Shown here: piece after piece, positions 23,406-32,230 of the stretch | Layout of the letters: each line of letters begins with the position of its first letter | Numbering within the stretch: the first letter of the stretch is position 1 | Source: an uncultured Clostridia bacterium | GTDB lineage: Bacteria; Bacillota; Clostridia; Oscillospirales; CAG-272 | Direction: 5' to 3' | DNA: 37,702 bases | Assembly: GCA_947624945.1 (NCBI GenBank) | Contig: CANQMJ010000001.1 | Coordinates: forward strand, 1-37,702 | The notes under the pieces: generated by a model | Database searches by the model: none | What the model saw: only the letters and a program-made list of their open reading frames with translations | What the model was told of the DNA's origin: nothing | Position numbers and translations under genes: made by a program

Positions 23406-23798
23406 ATGGAAACGAGTGAAAAGGTATCCGTCAACATGAACATCGCAACGCTGTCTCAAATCGACCTTTTGGTCGATAAAGGGTACTATTCCAACCGAAG
23501 TGATTTTATCAATCAGGCTGTGAGGCAGGCGCTTGGTGAGAAAAGAGCGGTCGTCGAGGAGACGAGCAGGCAGCAAAACGAGCTTGATTTCAGATGGTTC
23601 ATCGGCGTGATGTCTCTTGAAAAAGAGGAACTGCTGAAAGCAAAAGAGAGCAATATCAAGATAAAGATCAAGGGTTACGGGCTGCTGTGCATCGACGGCG
23701 AGCTCGACGACCTCGTGCTCGAAAATGTTGAGAGCGTCGCCGTGAAGGGCAAAGTCATATGCTCCGACAGGATAAAGGAGCATTTTAAGATACGGTGA
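23406..23798 (+). CDS. Ribbon-helix-helix (CopG-like) regulator with C-terminal beta domain
   Basis: The product has 130 residues. The N-terminus (about 5-45) is a ribbon-helix-helix: KVSVNMNIATLSQIDLLVD then NRSDFINQAVRQALGE. The C-terminal half (about 62-130) includes IGVMSLEKEELLKAKE, INVARIANT-type beta repeats (IKIKGYGLLCIDG, ESVAVKGKVICS), as seen in a set of Firmicutes CopG-family proteins I recall. It is probably a DNA-binding autoregulator; no toxin partner follows, so it is not an obvious antitoxin. The ATG follows AGAGGTACATTT. The downstream flavoprotein has its own promoter. Confidence 0.75.
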   Translation: METSEKVSVNMNIATLSQIDLLVDKGYYSNRSDFINQAVRQALGEKRAVVEETSRQQNELDFRWFIGVMSLEKEELLKAKESNIKIKIKGYGLLCIDGELDDLVLENVESVAVKGKVICSDRIKEHFKIR

Positions 23799-23880
23799 AG
23801 GACTATTTAGGAATCAAAATAGACGCAAATGCACATTACCTCGCCCGTTTATCCGTCATGACCCTCCCCGCAAAAAATGA

Positions 23881-23909
23881 TTTACACTTCCCGCATCTTG
23901 TGCTACAAT
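23881..23909 (+). promoter_or_regulatory. Sigma-A promoter of the flavoprotein-ferredoxin operon
   Basis: TTTACA (23881-23886), 17 bp, TACAAT (23904-23909) with TGC before the -10 (extended). GGAGGG (23918-23923) then precedes the ATG at 23930. Confidence 0.75.
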
Positions 23910-23929
23910 AAAGTGACGGAGGGTGTGCG

Positions 23930-25891
23930 ATGAACTTTGAATGGCCATATAAAAACGAATTTTACGAGACGGAATATCTCGAATGCGACGTGCTCGTGCT
24001 CGGCGGCGGTCTTGCGGGCTGCAACGCGGCGATAGCGGCGGCGAGACGCGGCAAGCGCGTCATACTTGTCGAGAAAGGCGCGACCGAGCGCAGCGGCGCC
24101 GCCGGTACGGGCTTTGACCACTGGGAGTCGGCGTGTACGAATCCGTGCTCGCTCGTGACGCCGAAGGAGATAGCGGAGGCGTACGTGGACGAGCAGTGCG
24201 GGTATTCGAACGGGCCGGCGCATTACATAGAGTGCAGAGAGGGCTACGATCGTCTCTGCGACATCGAGTCGTTCGGCGGTAAGATACGCGACACCGACGA
24301 CGAATTTGCGGGCGCCGCGTTCCGCGACGAGAAGACGAAGCTGCTTTTCGCCTACGACTACAAGAACCGCTTCACGATACGCGTGTGGGGCTCGACGTTC
24401 AAGCCCGCGCTCTACCGCGAGCTTTTGCGGCTCGGCGTGCGTGTTTACGACAGAGTCGAGGCGACGAAGCTTTTGACCGTCACCGAAAACGGCAAAAAGC
24501 GCGCCGTCGGCGCGTGCGGCATGAACGTCAGAACGGGCAAATTCTACGTCTTCGCCGCGAAGTCGACGGTGCTCGCGATGAGCCGTCCCGCGCGCATATG
24601 GCTGTTCTCGCCCGACATGGTCGGACTGTCCGAGTTCCGTCCGACGCAGTCGATAGGGTCGGGGCACGCGATGGGGTACAGAGCCGGCATGGAGTTCACG
24701 ATGATGGAAAAGTCTGTGAAAGGCGAATTCTCCGCAGCGGGACGCAGCTTCCCGCCGTACGGCACCGGCAACAACCACAATACATGGTATGCGGCGACGA
24801 TGGTGGACGCGAGAGGCGTCGAGATACCGTACGTAGACAGGGACGGCAACGAGCTGAAAACTGTGCTCGAACGGTACATGCCCGCGCCGGGGCAGAAATT
24901 TTTCCTCAAGGGCGGCGTCATCGACGACCCGAAGTACGAGTACAGAGGCCCCGAGACGCTGCCGTTTGACGAGCTCATAAAGCGCGGCTACGAGCTGCCG
25001 TTCTACGCCGACCTGTCGCGTATGCCGGACGAGGAAAGACACGCGATATGGGGACTCATGGTCGGCGAAGAGGGCAAGACGAAGATACCGATATACGAAA
25101 ACTACACAGAGCGCGGATTCGACCCGACGCGGCACAGGCTTCAAAGCTACGGCACGGGGTGGCAGTCGGCGAGCTTTCTTCCGCAGGAGCGTCAGCTTTT
25201 CGGCGCACCCGGCGGCATATGGCACGACTGGGACCTCAAAACGAACATTGACGGCGTGTATGCGGCGGGTGATCAGCTGTTCGCCTCCGACTGCGCGGGA
25301 TTCGCGTGCGCGACGGGATATTACGCGGGGCGCAAAGCATCTGCGGCGGCGGACACGACAGACATTCTTCCCGTCTCTGCCGACGAAATCGACGAGGAGC
25401 GCGAGCGCCTTTATGCGCCGATGTACAGCAGAGGCGGCATGGACTGGCGCGAGCTCAATATGGCGATAGCGAAGGCGATGCAGAACTACTGCGGCGGCGT
25501 CAAATGCGACGCGCTTCTGCGCGAGGGACTCGACCTGCTCGCGGACTTTGAGAAAAACGCACTTCCCGAGATAACGTGCAAAAACCCGCATGAGCTCATG
25601 CGGACGCACGAGGTCGCCGACATTCTGACAGTGTCGGAGCTGATAATGCACGCGTGCATGGCGAGACGTTCCTCGAGCGTGCCGCTCTGCTTCGAGCGGA
25701 CGGACTGCGGCGGCGCCGTCGACCCCGAATGTGACCGCAGATTCATCACGGTGCGTAAAGAGAACGGTAAGATCGTGGAAGGATCGCATCCGCTCGACGT
25801 GTTCGGCGACCTTGAGTCGGAATACGAAAAGCGCAACGCGGACTACATAGAGAGCGAGCAGAAAGGGGATTACAGAAAAAATGAACGATAA
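23930..25891 (+). CDS. FAD-dependent oxidoreductase of the fumarate reductase / AprA-like group
   Basis: The 653-residue protein has an N-terminal FAD-binding fold (VLVLGGGLAGCNAAIAAARR with the acidic end VEKG, 21-50). Further features are SGAAGTGFDHWESA (55-68), GSGHAMGYRAGMEF in the capping region, and the late IDGVYAAGDQLFASDCAGF, where FAD binds again. This is the pattern of the succinate dehydrogenase/fumarate reductase/APS reductase flavoprotein superfamily. The overlap with a two-cluster ferredoxin gene recalls AprBA. The surrounding genes (no sulfate adenylyltransferase, no QmoABC) do not support true APS reduction, so the substrate stays open. No signal peptide; cytosolic. Confidence 0.82.
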   Translation: MNFEWPYKNEFYETEYLECDVLVLGGGLAGCNAAIAAARRGKRVILVEKGATERSGAAGTGFDHWESACTNPCSLVTPKEIAEAYVDEQCGYSNGPAHYIECREGYDRLCDIESFGGKIRDTDDEFAGAAFRDEKTKLLFAYDYKNRFTIRVWGSTFKPALYRELLRLGVRVYDRVEATKLLTVTENGKKRAVGACGMNVRTGKFYVFAAKSTVLAMSRPARIWLFSPDMVGLSEFRPTQSIGSGHAMGYRAGMEFTMMEKSVKGEFSAAGRSFPPYGTGNNHNTWYAATMVDARGVEIPYVDRDGNELKTVLERYMPAPGQKFFLKGGVIDDPKYEYRGPETLPFDELIKRGYELPFYADLSRMPDEERHAIWGLMVGEEGKTKIPIYENYTERGFDPTRHRLQSYGTGWQSASFLPQERQLFGAPGGIWHDWDLKTNIDGVYAAGDQLFASDCAGFACATGYYAGRKASAAADTTDILPVSADEIDEERERLYAPMYSRGGMDWRELNMAIAKAMQNYCGGVKCDALLREGLDLLADFEKNALPEITCKNPHELMRTHEVADILTVSELIMHACMARRSSSVPLCFERTDCGGAVDPECDRRFITVRKENGKIVEGSHPLDVFGDLESEYEKRNADYIESEQKGDYRKNER

Positions 25892-26153
25892 GATGATAAA
25901 TCTTACGGCGGAGACTGTCCCCTGCCACACAAGACCGATAATCATCGACGCGGAAAAGTGCGTCGGCTGCCTGCGGTGCGTGAACGTATGTCAGGTCGAC
26001 GTGCTGCTGCCGCCGCCGAACGGCGAGAAAGCGCCCGTCGCCGCGTATCCGGGCGAATGCTGGTACTGCGGCGCGTGCGTCATGGCGTGCGGCACGGGGG
26101 CTATAAAGCTGCGCCACCCGCTGATGAACAGGGCGAGATTCGTCGAGCGCTGA
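25881..26153 (+). CDS. Ferredoxin-like protein with two 4Fe-4S clusters
   Basis: The 90-residue protein has two complete C-x2-C-x2-C-x3-C sets (CVGCLRCVNVC and CWYCGACVMAC), each able to hold a [4Fe-4S] cluster. The Pro that usually follows the last Cys is absent in both. The 20-residue loop between the sets includes PPPNGEKAPVAAYPGE, and the second set resembles that of AprB. It overlaps the end of the flavoprotein gene by 11 bases and should be its electron-transfer subunit. A hairpin terminator follows. Confidence 0.88.
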   Translation: MNDKMINLTAETVPCHTRPIIIDAEKCVGCLRCVNVCQVDVLLPPPNGEKAPVAAYPGECWYCGACVMACGTGAIKLRHPLMNRARFVER

Positions 26154-26177
26154 CGGTAAATTTTTTGCAAAATCACG

Positions 26178-26210
26178 TTTTCCCCGTGGAAATCACGGGG
26201 AAAATTTGTT
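26178..26210 (+). terminator. Rho-independent terminator
   Basis: An 11-bp stem (26178-26188 with 26194-26204), a 5-base loop and a TTTGTT tail follow the ferredoxin stop by 24 bases. Confidence 0.85.
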
Positions 26211-26293
26211 ATACTGTATATGTATCATCAGTGTAGTTTTTTTCATCACCGAAATGCATGATATCCCGCACACAATATAACAGGGAGTACAGT

Positions 26294-26563
26294 ATGAAAT
26301 TCTTAAATCTTTTGTCTATAGCCAAATTTCTTGACAGATATACAAACGACGACAGCAAATCAAACGAAGATAGAAAGAATGCTGAATCATCAGCCGCAGT
26401 TCTGTTTGTGTCAGCGGTCTTTTTCGGACTGATAGCAATTGTTGAATATAATGCGCCGGGTAGATTCTCTCATTTCTTCGGCACAATTTATGTAATTATA
26501 TCACTGATATTGATCTATTGCGGAGTTACTGTAATATTATCTTTATTAAAAAGAAATGAATAA
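26294..26563 (+). CDS. Small membrane protein of unknown function
   Basis: The product has 89 residues. A polar, Asp/Asn-rich N-terminal part (about 1-32) is followed by two membrane segments (about 34-52 and 60-84) joined by a short loop with NAPGRFSHF. Base composition is clearly more AT-rich than in neighbouring genes, pointing to foreign origin or weak selection. The ATG at 26294 follows GGGAG (26283-26287); the open frame from 26258 lacks a ribosome-binding site. I do not recognise the family. Confidence 0.6.
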   Translation: MKFLNLLSIAKFLDRYTNDDSKSNEDRKNAESSAAVLFVSAVFFGLIAIVEYNAPGRFSHFFGTIYVIISLILIYCGVTVILSLLKRNE

Positions 26564-26574
26564 ATAATTTTCAC

Positions 26575-26602
26575 TTGATAATTCATAATATACACATACA
26601 TT
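26575..26602 (+). promoter_or_regulatory. Candidate promoter of the serine dehydratase operon
   Basis: TTGATA (26575-26580), 16 bp, TACATT (26597-26602). TTAGGAG follows at 26601-26607, 12 bases before the ATG, so the leader would be extremely short if this is right. Confidence 0.3.
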
Positions 26603-26618
26603 AGGAGATTTCTATAAA

Positions 26619-27833
26619 ATGAAGTCATTGCGTCAGCTTTATAAAATAGGACACGGGCCGTCGAGCTCGCACTCGATGGGACCCGCATACGCGGCGGAGG
26701 CGCTATTGCGCCGAGTCCGCGACCCCGACCGCGTCAAGGTCACGCTTTACGGCTCGCTCGCCAAAACGGGACGCGGCCATCATACGGACTATGCGCTCGC
26801 ATCCGTGCTCGGCGCGGACCGCACCGAGGTCGTATTCGACACTGAAACGACCGATATACCGCACGAAAACACCCTCGACTTCGAGGCGTACAAAAACGGA
26901 CGTCTCGCGTGCCGCATGAGAGCGATATCGGTTGGCGGCGGCGACATCGAGATCGAGGGAGAGGGCGTAAAAACGGAGAGCGAGGTCTACCCCGAGCGGA
27001 CGTTTTACGAGATCGCGAATACGTGCCGCAAAAACGGCCTGCGCATATCGGACTACGTCATCGAGCGCGAGGGCAGGGGAATACTCGACTATCTCGCCCG
27101 CGTGAAGCGCGCGATGTGGGATGCCGTCGACAGAGGACTTTCGACGTCCGGTGTGCTCGAGGGCGGACTCAACGTCGAGCGAAAGGCGCAGTATCTCTAC
27201 GAGGTAGGAAGGACTAACGAGCGCGACGCCGCGCGCGAGAACAGGCTCGTCTGCGCGTACGCGCTTGCTGTGGCGGAGGAAAACGCGTCGGGTGGCATCG
27301 TCGTGACAGCGCCGACGTGCGGCTCATGCGGCGTCGTCCCTGCGTCGCTGCGGTATATATCCGAGGTCGAAGGGTTCGACGACGAAAAAATAATACGCGG
27401 ACTCGCGGTCGCCGGGATAATCGGCAACATAGTCAAGACGAACGCGTCCGTGTCGGGCGCGGAGTGCGGATGTCAGGCGGAGATCGGCACCGCGACGTCG
27501 ATGGCGGCGGCAGCGCTCGCGGAGATGTACGGTATGCAGCTCGACCAGATCGAGTACGCGGCAGAGGTCGCGATGGAGCACCAGCTCGGACTGACCTGCG
27601 ACCCCGTATGCGGACTTGTGCAGATACCGTGCATAGAGCGGAACGCAGTCGCGGCTATGAGGGCGATAGACGCGCTGTCGCTGTCGCGGTACCTGTCGGG
27701 CACGCGAAAAATATCGTTCGACCTTGTAGTTGAGACGATGTACGAGACGGGACGCGACATAAACGAGCATTACAGGGAGACTGCGGAGGGCGGGCTCGCA
27801 AAATTATATACAGACAAGGAGTATTACAAATGA
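26619..27833 (+). CDS. sdaA: L-serine dehydratase (single-chain, iron-sulfur type)
   Basis: The 404-residue enzyme deaminates L-serine to pyruvate and ammonia using an oxygen-labile [4Fe-4S] cluster. The beta domain has the hallmark GHGPSSSHSMGPAYAAE (12-28) and GRGHHTDYAL. The alpha domain has APTCGSCGVVP, SGAECGCQAEIGTATS and HQLGLTCDPVCGLVQIPCIERN, whose cysteines supply the cluster ligands. Both domains are on one chain, as in E. coli SdaA; many Clostridia split them into two genes. It is the first of three coupled genes. Confidence 0.95.
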   Translation: MKSLRQLYKIGHGPSSSHSMGPAYAAEALLRRVRDPDRVKVTLYGSLAKTGRGHHTDYALASVLGADRTEVVFDTETTDIPHENTLDFEAYKNGRLACRMRAISVGGGDIEIEGEGVKTESEVYPERTFYEIANTCRKNGLRISDYVIEREGRGILDYLARVKRAMWDAVDRGLSTSGVLEGGLNVERKAQYLYEVGRTNERDAARENRLVCAYALAVAEENASGGIVVTAPTCGSCGVVPASLRYISEVEGFDDEKIIRGLAVAGIIGNIVKTNASVSGAECGCQAEIGTATSMAAAALAEMYGMQLDQIEYAAEVAMEHQLGLTCDPVCGLVQIPCIERNAVAAMRAIDALSLSRYLSGTRKISFDLVVETMYETGRDINEHYRETAEGGLAKLYTDKEYYK

Positions 27834-28675
27834 GACAGCAGCTCAGAATGAGATTCCCCGAGGGACGCGCGAAAGCGTTCACACTAAGCTACGACGACGG
27901 CGTCGAGCAGGATATCACGCTAATTGAGTTGATACGCGCGCACGGATGCAAGTGTACCTTCAATCTCAGCTCGGGCGAGTACCCGCCCGAGGGACACGTA
28001 TGGGAGCAGGGACGCATACACCGCCGCATGCCGCTCTCGCGCTGTCAGGGCGTATACGTCGGCGGCGACATCGAGGTGGCGATGCACGGCACGCATCACC
28101 CGTTCTGGGACGCGATGCCTGCGGAGGCGGCGATGTGGGACGTCATAAACGACCGCCGCGAGCTCGAGGCACAGTACGGACGCGTCGTCAGAGGCGCCGC
28201 GTACCCGTTCGGCGCATACTCGGACACGGCGGTGGAGATGCTGCGTCTTGCGGGCATCAAATACTGCCGCACGGTCAATTCGAGCCATAGCTTCAATATC
28301 CCCGCCGACTGGCTGCGCCTGTCGGCGACGTGCCATCACCGCGACCCCGAGCTCGAACGGCTGGCGGACAGATTCGTCTCCGCCGACACGGGACGAGTCC
28401 GCGACCCGATGATGTTTTATGTGTGGGGGCACACGTACGAGTTCGAGGACAACAATAACTGGGGCGTGATGGAAAAGCTGCTCGACACTGTCGGCGGGCA
28501 CGACGACGTGTGGTACGCGACGAATATCGAGATCTACGACTGCTGGGAAGCGTTCACGCGCCTCTACTTCTCCGCCGACGGGAACAGAGCGTACAATCCA
28601 TCCGCCGTCGACGTATGGGTGTGGAACGGCGAGGAAACGGTGAAGATACCGGCGGGCGGCAGCGCAGACGTATAA
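27830..28675 (+). CDS. Polysaccharide deacetylase-like protein (NodB fold)
   Basis: The 281-residue protein shows the NodB motifs: TLSYDDG (D22 and D23), the metal-binding His pair in MHGTHHPF (H86 with H89/H90), and RGAAYPFGAYSDTAVEMLR, with aromatic YPFG where SYPYG is common. Metal-dependent N- or O-deacetylation of a glycan or a similar substrate is likely. No signal peptide is present, so it is cytosolic and probably not a wall peptidoglycan deacetylase. ATGA overlap with the dehydratase shows coupling, although no shared pathway is obvious. Confidence 0.88.
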   Translation: MRQQLRMRFPEGRAKAFTLSYDDGVEQDITLIELIRAHGCKCTFNLSSGEYPPEGHVWEQGRIHRRMPLSRCQGVYVGGDIEVAMHGTHHPFWDAMPAEAAMWDVINDRRELEAQYGRVVRGAAYPFGAYSDTAVEMLRLAGIKYCRTVNSSHSFNIPADWLRLSATCHHRDPELERLADRFVSADTGRVRDPMMFYVWGHTYEFEDNNNWGVMEKLLDTVGGHDDVWYATNIEIYDCWEAFTRLYFSADGNRAYNPSAVDVWVWNGEETVKIPAGGSADV

Positions 28676-30813
28676 TGGACGAATCGACGAGCGTGACCGC
28701 GCTGCGCGGAGTGAGCGCGGGCGGCAGACGTGAGGAGCAGCTTTACAGACTCGGCATCACGACTGTCGGCGAGCTCGTGCGCCACTATCCGCGCGCGTAT
28801 CAGGACCGGGGCGACGTCAGATGCGTGTCCGACGGTGCTGACGCGGACGACGGGGCTCATTCCTACATCCTCACCGTCGTGACGTCGCCGGTGACGGTGA
28901 CGCTGCGCGGACGCATGACGATGACGAAATTCCGCGCCGCCGACGAAACCGGCGCGTGCGAGGTCGTGTTTTTTAATCAGCCCTACGTCAGAAACACATT
29001 CACCGTCGGCGCTCGGTTTCGCTTTTTCGGTCGGCTCACGCACGAGAAAAACGGCGCGCGGCTGTCGTCGCCGTCGTATGAGGCCGTGACATGCGGCGAG
29101 GGCGAGCTGCCGCGGTATTTGCCCTTATATCCGACGACGGAGGGACTGTCGCAGAAAATGATATCGGGACTCGTCGCGCAGGCGGTCGCGGCCGTTGCAC
29201 CCGGTATAAAAGAATATATCCCCGAAGAGATACTGCGCCGCCGCATGCTGTCAACTCTCAGATTTGCGACGGAGAAGATACATGCACCGGGTACGCCGGA
29301 GGAACTCGAAAAATCGCGCAGACGACTCATATACGACGAGTTTTTCATCTTCGCCGTGCGTATGAGACTGTCACGCAAGCGGCGCGCAGACGAAAAAGCC
29401 GTAAAAATGCAGCACGTCGACATGGAGCCGTTCACGAAGTCGCTGCCGTACGCGCTGACGGGAGCGCAGTCGCGCGCCGTCGGCGATATAATCGGCGACT
29501 TGTGCGGCGACGGCATAGAAAAAGAACGCGGCAACATACCGATGGCGAGGATAGTTATAGGAGACGTCGGATGCGGCAAGACCGCAGTCGCGGCGGCGGC
29601 CGCGTATATGACGGCGAAAAACGGATATCAGACCGTGCTGATGGCGCCGACGGAGATACTCGCACGCCAGCACTACGACGAAATGACGCGCACGCTCTGC
29701 CCGCTCGGGCTGAACGTGACGCTTCTGTGCGGCTCGCAGACGACGAGGGAGCGAAGGCTCGCGCTCGCCGAATGCATCGGCGACGGCGCGCCGCGCGCCG
29801 ACCTCATAATCGGCACACACGCGCTAATCGAGGACGCGGTGAAGTTCGACGCGCTCGGACTCGTCATAACGGACGAGCAGCACCGTTTCGGCGCTTTGCA
29901 GCGCGCGGCGCTGTCGGAGAAGGGCGGCGGCGCGTCGCATACGCTCGTGATGAGCGCGACGCCGATACCGAGGACGCTGTCGCTCGTCATGTACGGCGAC
30001 CTCGACGTCTCCGTCATTGACGAGATGCCGCCGGGGAGGCAGACGGTGGACACGTTCGCCGTCAACGAGGGGTACAGGCAGCGGCTCAACAACTTCATAC
30101 GCGCGCAGATAACGGACGGACATCAGGTCTACGTAGTATGCCCCGCCGTCGACGAGGTCGAGGCGGAGGACGTGTACGGCGGCGAGCCGATGAAGTCGGC
30201 GGTCGCGCACAGGGACGAGCTCGCAAAGACGTTCCCCGACGTCGGTGTAGACGTCGTACACGGCAAGATGAAGGGCGCCGACAAGGAGCGCATAATGGCG
30301 GATTTCGCGTCGGGCAAGACGAAGATACTCGTGTCCACGACCGTTATCGAGGTCGGCGTCAACGTTCCGAACGCGACTTTGATGATAGTGGAGAACGCGG
30401 AGCGGTTCGGACTGTCTCAGCTGCATCAGCTTCGCGGACGCGTCGGCAGGGGGAGCGCCAAGTCGTACTGCGTGCTCGTCTCGAACGCGAAGCCGGGCTC
30501 GACTGCGTACGAGCGCCTTTTGACGATGAAACGCGAGCACGACGGCTTCAAAATAGCGGAGCGCGACCTTGCGCTGCGCGGTCCCGGCGACTTTCTGCCG
30601 CAGAACGGCACGATACGTCAGAGCGGCAGCTTCGGCTTCCGTCTCGCCAAAATAGACGATGGGACAGAATCGGGGGAGGAAGGCATGGAGCGCATGAGGG
30701 AGGCGTTCGCGGACGCGGGGGAACTCTTGGACAGCGACCCGACGCTCGTGGAGCACCCCGAGCTTTTGCGCGTCATAAAGCGCGAGTCCGCCAGCGACGC
30801 ATCAATATCATAA
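28675..30813 (+). CDS. recG: ATP-dependent DNA helicase RecG
   Basis: This is a 712-residue branch-migration helicase that rescues stalled forks. The N-terminal wedge OB domain (about 60-160) includes RGRMTMTKFRAADETGACEVV. Helicase motifs follow: IGDVGCGKT (Walker A), MAPTEILARQHY, TDEQHRFGALQR (DExH-type box), SATPIPRTL, then VSTTVIEVGVNVP and QLHQLRGRVGRG. ALRGPGDFL lies near the C-terminus. The ATG at 28675 overlaps the previous stop (TAATG), so initiation probably depends on coupling; the open frame from 28510 runs inside the deacetylase gene and is rejected. Confidence 0.95.
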   Translation: MDESTSVTALRGVSAGGRREEQLYRLGITTVGELVRHYPRAYQDRGDVRCVSDGADADDGAHSYILTVVTSPVTVTLRGRMTMTKFRAADETGACEVVFFNQPYVRNTFTVGARFRFFGRLTHEKNGARLSSPSYEAVTCGEGELPRYLPLYPTTEGLSQKMISGLVAQAVAAVAPGIKEYIPEEILRRRMLSTLRFATEKIHAPGTPEELEKSRRRLIYDEFFIFAVRMRLSRKRRADEKAVKMQHVDMEPFTKSLPYALTGAQSRAVGDIIGDLCGDGIEKERGNIPMARIVIGDVGCGKTAVAAAAAYMTAKNGYQTVLMAPTEILARQHYDEMTRTLCPLGLNVTLLCGSQTTRERRLALAECIGDGAPRADLIIGTHALIEDAVKFDALGLVITDEQHRFGALQRAALSEKGGGASHTLVMSATPIPRTLSLVMYGDLDVSVIDEMPPGRQTVDTFAVNEGYRQRLNNFIRAQITDGHQVYVVCPAVDEVEAEDVYGGEPMKSAVAHRDELAKTFPDVGVDVVHGKMKGADKERIMADFASGKTKILVSTTVIEVGVNVPNATLMIVENAERFGLSQLHQLRGRVGRGSAKSYCVLVSNAKPGSTAYERLLTMKREHDGFKIAERDLALRGPGDFLPQNGTIRQSGSFGFRLAKIDDGTESGEEGMERMREAFADAGELLDSDPTLVEHPELLRVIKRESASDASIS

Positions 30814-30823
30814 AATATCGGGG

Positions 30824-30878
30824 GCGGGAGCGCGGCGCTGTGTCGGCTCGCGCTCCCGCTGACGTTGCGGCTTTTTTT
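30824..30878 (+). terminator. Probable terminator after recG
   Basis: An 11-bp GC stem (30824-30834 with 30849-30859) lies 10 bases after the stop. A run of seven T follows 12 bases further on (30872-30878). The gap between stem and T-run is longer than ideal. Confidence 0.5.
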
Positions 30879-30990
30879 CGCTTCCAAGCTCAACGCAAAG
30901 TTGAGGAGCGTTCCTTTTTAAGTCGATTCCGTTTACTTTGGCGGCGTGAGATAATATGTTTGCAGACAAATTTCGCAAAGAGGTGCTCTT

Positions 30991-32136
30991 ATGAAAGAAA
31001 CGATGGGGCAGGTGATCCGCCGACTGCGGCGTGAGAAAAATCTGTCGCAGGAACAGCTTGCCGAACAGCTCGGCGTCACGTTTCAAGCCGTGTCGAAATG
31101 GGAAAACGACGCCGGTATGCCGGACATATCGCAGGTCGTGCCTATCGCGCACGTTTTCGGCGTGTCGACGGATGTGCTGTTCGGTACGCGCGACACAAAC
31201 GACAAAGAGGAGGTAATGAAGATATTCGACTATGCACAGTCGTTTATCGACTCGCCCCTCACGTCCGCGGGACTTTATAAAAAATACTGCGCGCTGAAGG
31301 ACGGCTTAAAGCTGTATCCGAACAATATGATACTGCTGACAGGTATACTCGAGGCGGGCGTATCGCTCGCGTATCCCGAAAACGACGTCTACGACGAAGA
31401 ACACGCCGGCGCGATATACAAAGACTGCATCAGGTACGCAAACCTCGTCATCTCATATTCGCCGAGCGTCAGCGACGTCCTGCGCGCGCGTATGATAATG
31501 GTCATACTACATTCCGCAAACGGCAATTTCCCCGCCGCATTTTCGCACGCGGAGCAGTTCCCCGTCCGCGCCGACTTCAACGTCCACGTCATGTACGCGT
31601 ATTACGCGCACTGGAAGCGCGACTATAAAAGTGAAGCGAAAAGCTGTCAGTTCGGCGTTTTGCACTATCTCGAAGGCATGGCGAATATAACGACGCGGCT
31701 GGCGCTTTGCTATGAGCGCATGGGAAAATACAAAGACGCGGAGCGCACGCTCGAGGTGCTGCTCGCGCTTTTCGATGTCATTTTCAGCGGCGACGAGATA
31801 CCGCCGCCCGTTCACTGCCGCGAGCAGGGCGACATTTATATGCTGCTCGCGGGAATATACACAAAGGACGGCGACTTTGACCGTGCGATTTATTATCTTG
31901 AAAAAATGGTCGACTACGACATGAACGTGTACGAAAATATAGACGACAAAGCGTCCACAAATTCGCCGCTTTTGCGCTCGATACCGCACGGTCTTTACGT
32001 CAAGCGCGTCGACAGGTACAGGCAGCTCAAATCAAAGCTCACGGACGCGAGATTTGACGCGTTGAAGTCGGATGCAAGGTATAGGGACTTGATAAACGTG
32101 GTCGAAGCGATGGCGCCGCACGGCGAAATATCATAA
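30991..32136 (+). CDS. XRE-family regulator with C-terminal TPR-like region
   Basis: The product has 381 residues. The N-terminal helix-turn-helix (about 5-62) contains RREKNLSQEQLAEQLGVTFQAVSKWEND and ISQVVPIAHVFGVSTDVLFG, typical of Clostridia XRE regulators. The remaining 300 residues are helical with TPR-like pairs (LALCYERMGKYKDAERTL, DFDRAIYYLEKMVDYD). This layout resembles quorum- or stress-sensing RRNPP-type regulators, but no peptide gene is visible nearby, so that is only a possibility. GAGGTG (30980-30985) precedes the ATG. No conserved target gene is evident. Confidence 0.85.
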   Translation: MKETMGQVIRRLRREKNLSQEQLAEQLGVTFQAVSKWENDAGMPDISQVVPIAHVFGVSTDVLFGTRDTNDKEEVMKIFDYAQSFIDSPLTSAGLYKKYCALKDGLKLYPNNMILLTGILEAGVSLAYPENDVYDEEHAGAIYKDCIRYANLVISYSPSVSDVLRARMIMVILHSANGNFPAAFSHAEQFPVRADFNVHVMYAYYAHWKRDYKSEAKSCQFGVLHYLEGMANITTRLALCYERMGKYKDAERTLEVLLALFDVIFSGDEIPPPVHCREQGDIYMLLAGIYTKDGDFDRAIYYLEKMVDYDMNVYENIDDKASTNSPLLRSIPHGLYVKRVDRYRQLKSKLTDARFDALKSDARYRDLINVVEAMAPHGEIS

Positions 32137-32183
32137 AAATGCGAAAAAATGCGCTTTTGTCCCGTGATTCTCAGTTAATGGGG

Positions 32184-32212
32184 TGGACTCGGCGCGCACG
32201 CTGTGATACAAT
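32184..32212 (+). promoter_or_regulatory. Promoter of the second XRE regulator
   Basis: TGGACT (32184-32189), 17 bp, TACAAT (32207-32212) preceded by TGA (extended -10). GGAGGTGGG lies at 32219-32227. Confidence 0.6.
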
Positions 32213-32230
32213 TTGCGCGGAGGTGGGAAC

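Noticed and set aside
23930..26153. True adenylylsulfate reductase AprBA
   Set aside because: The resemblance is at superfamily level only; no sulfur-pathway neighbour is present, so I kept a general oxidoreductase call.
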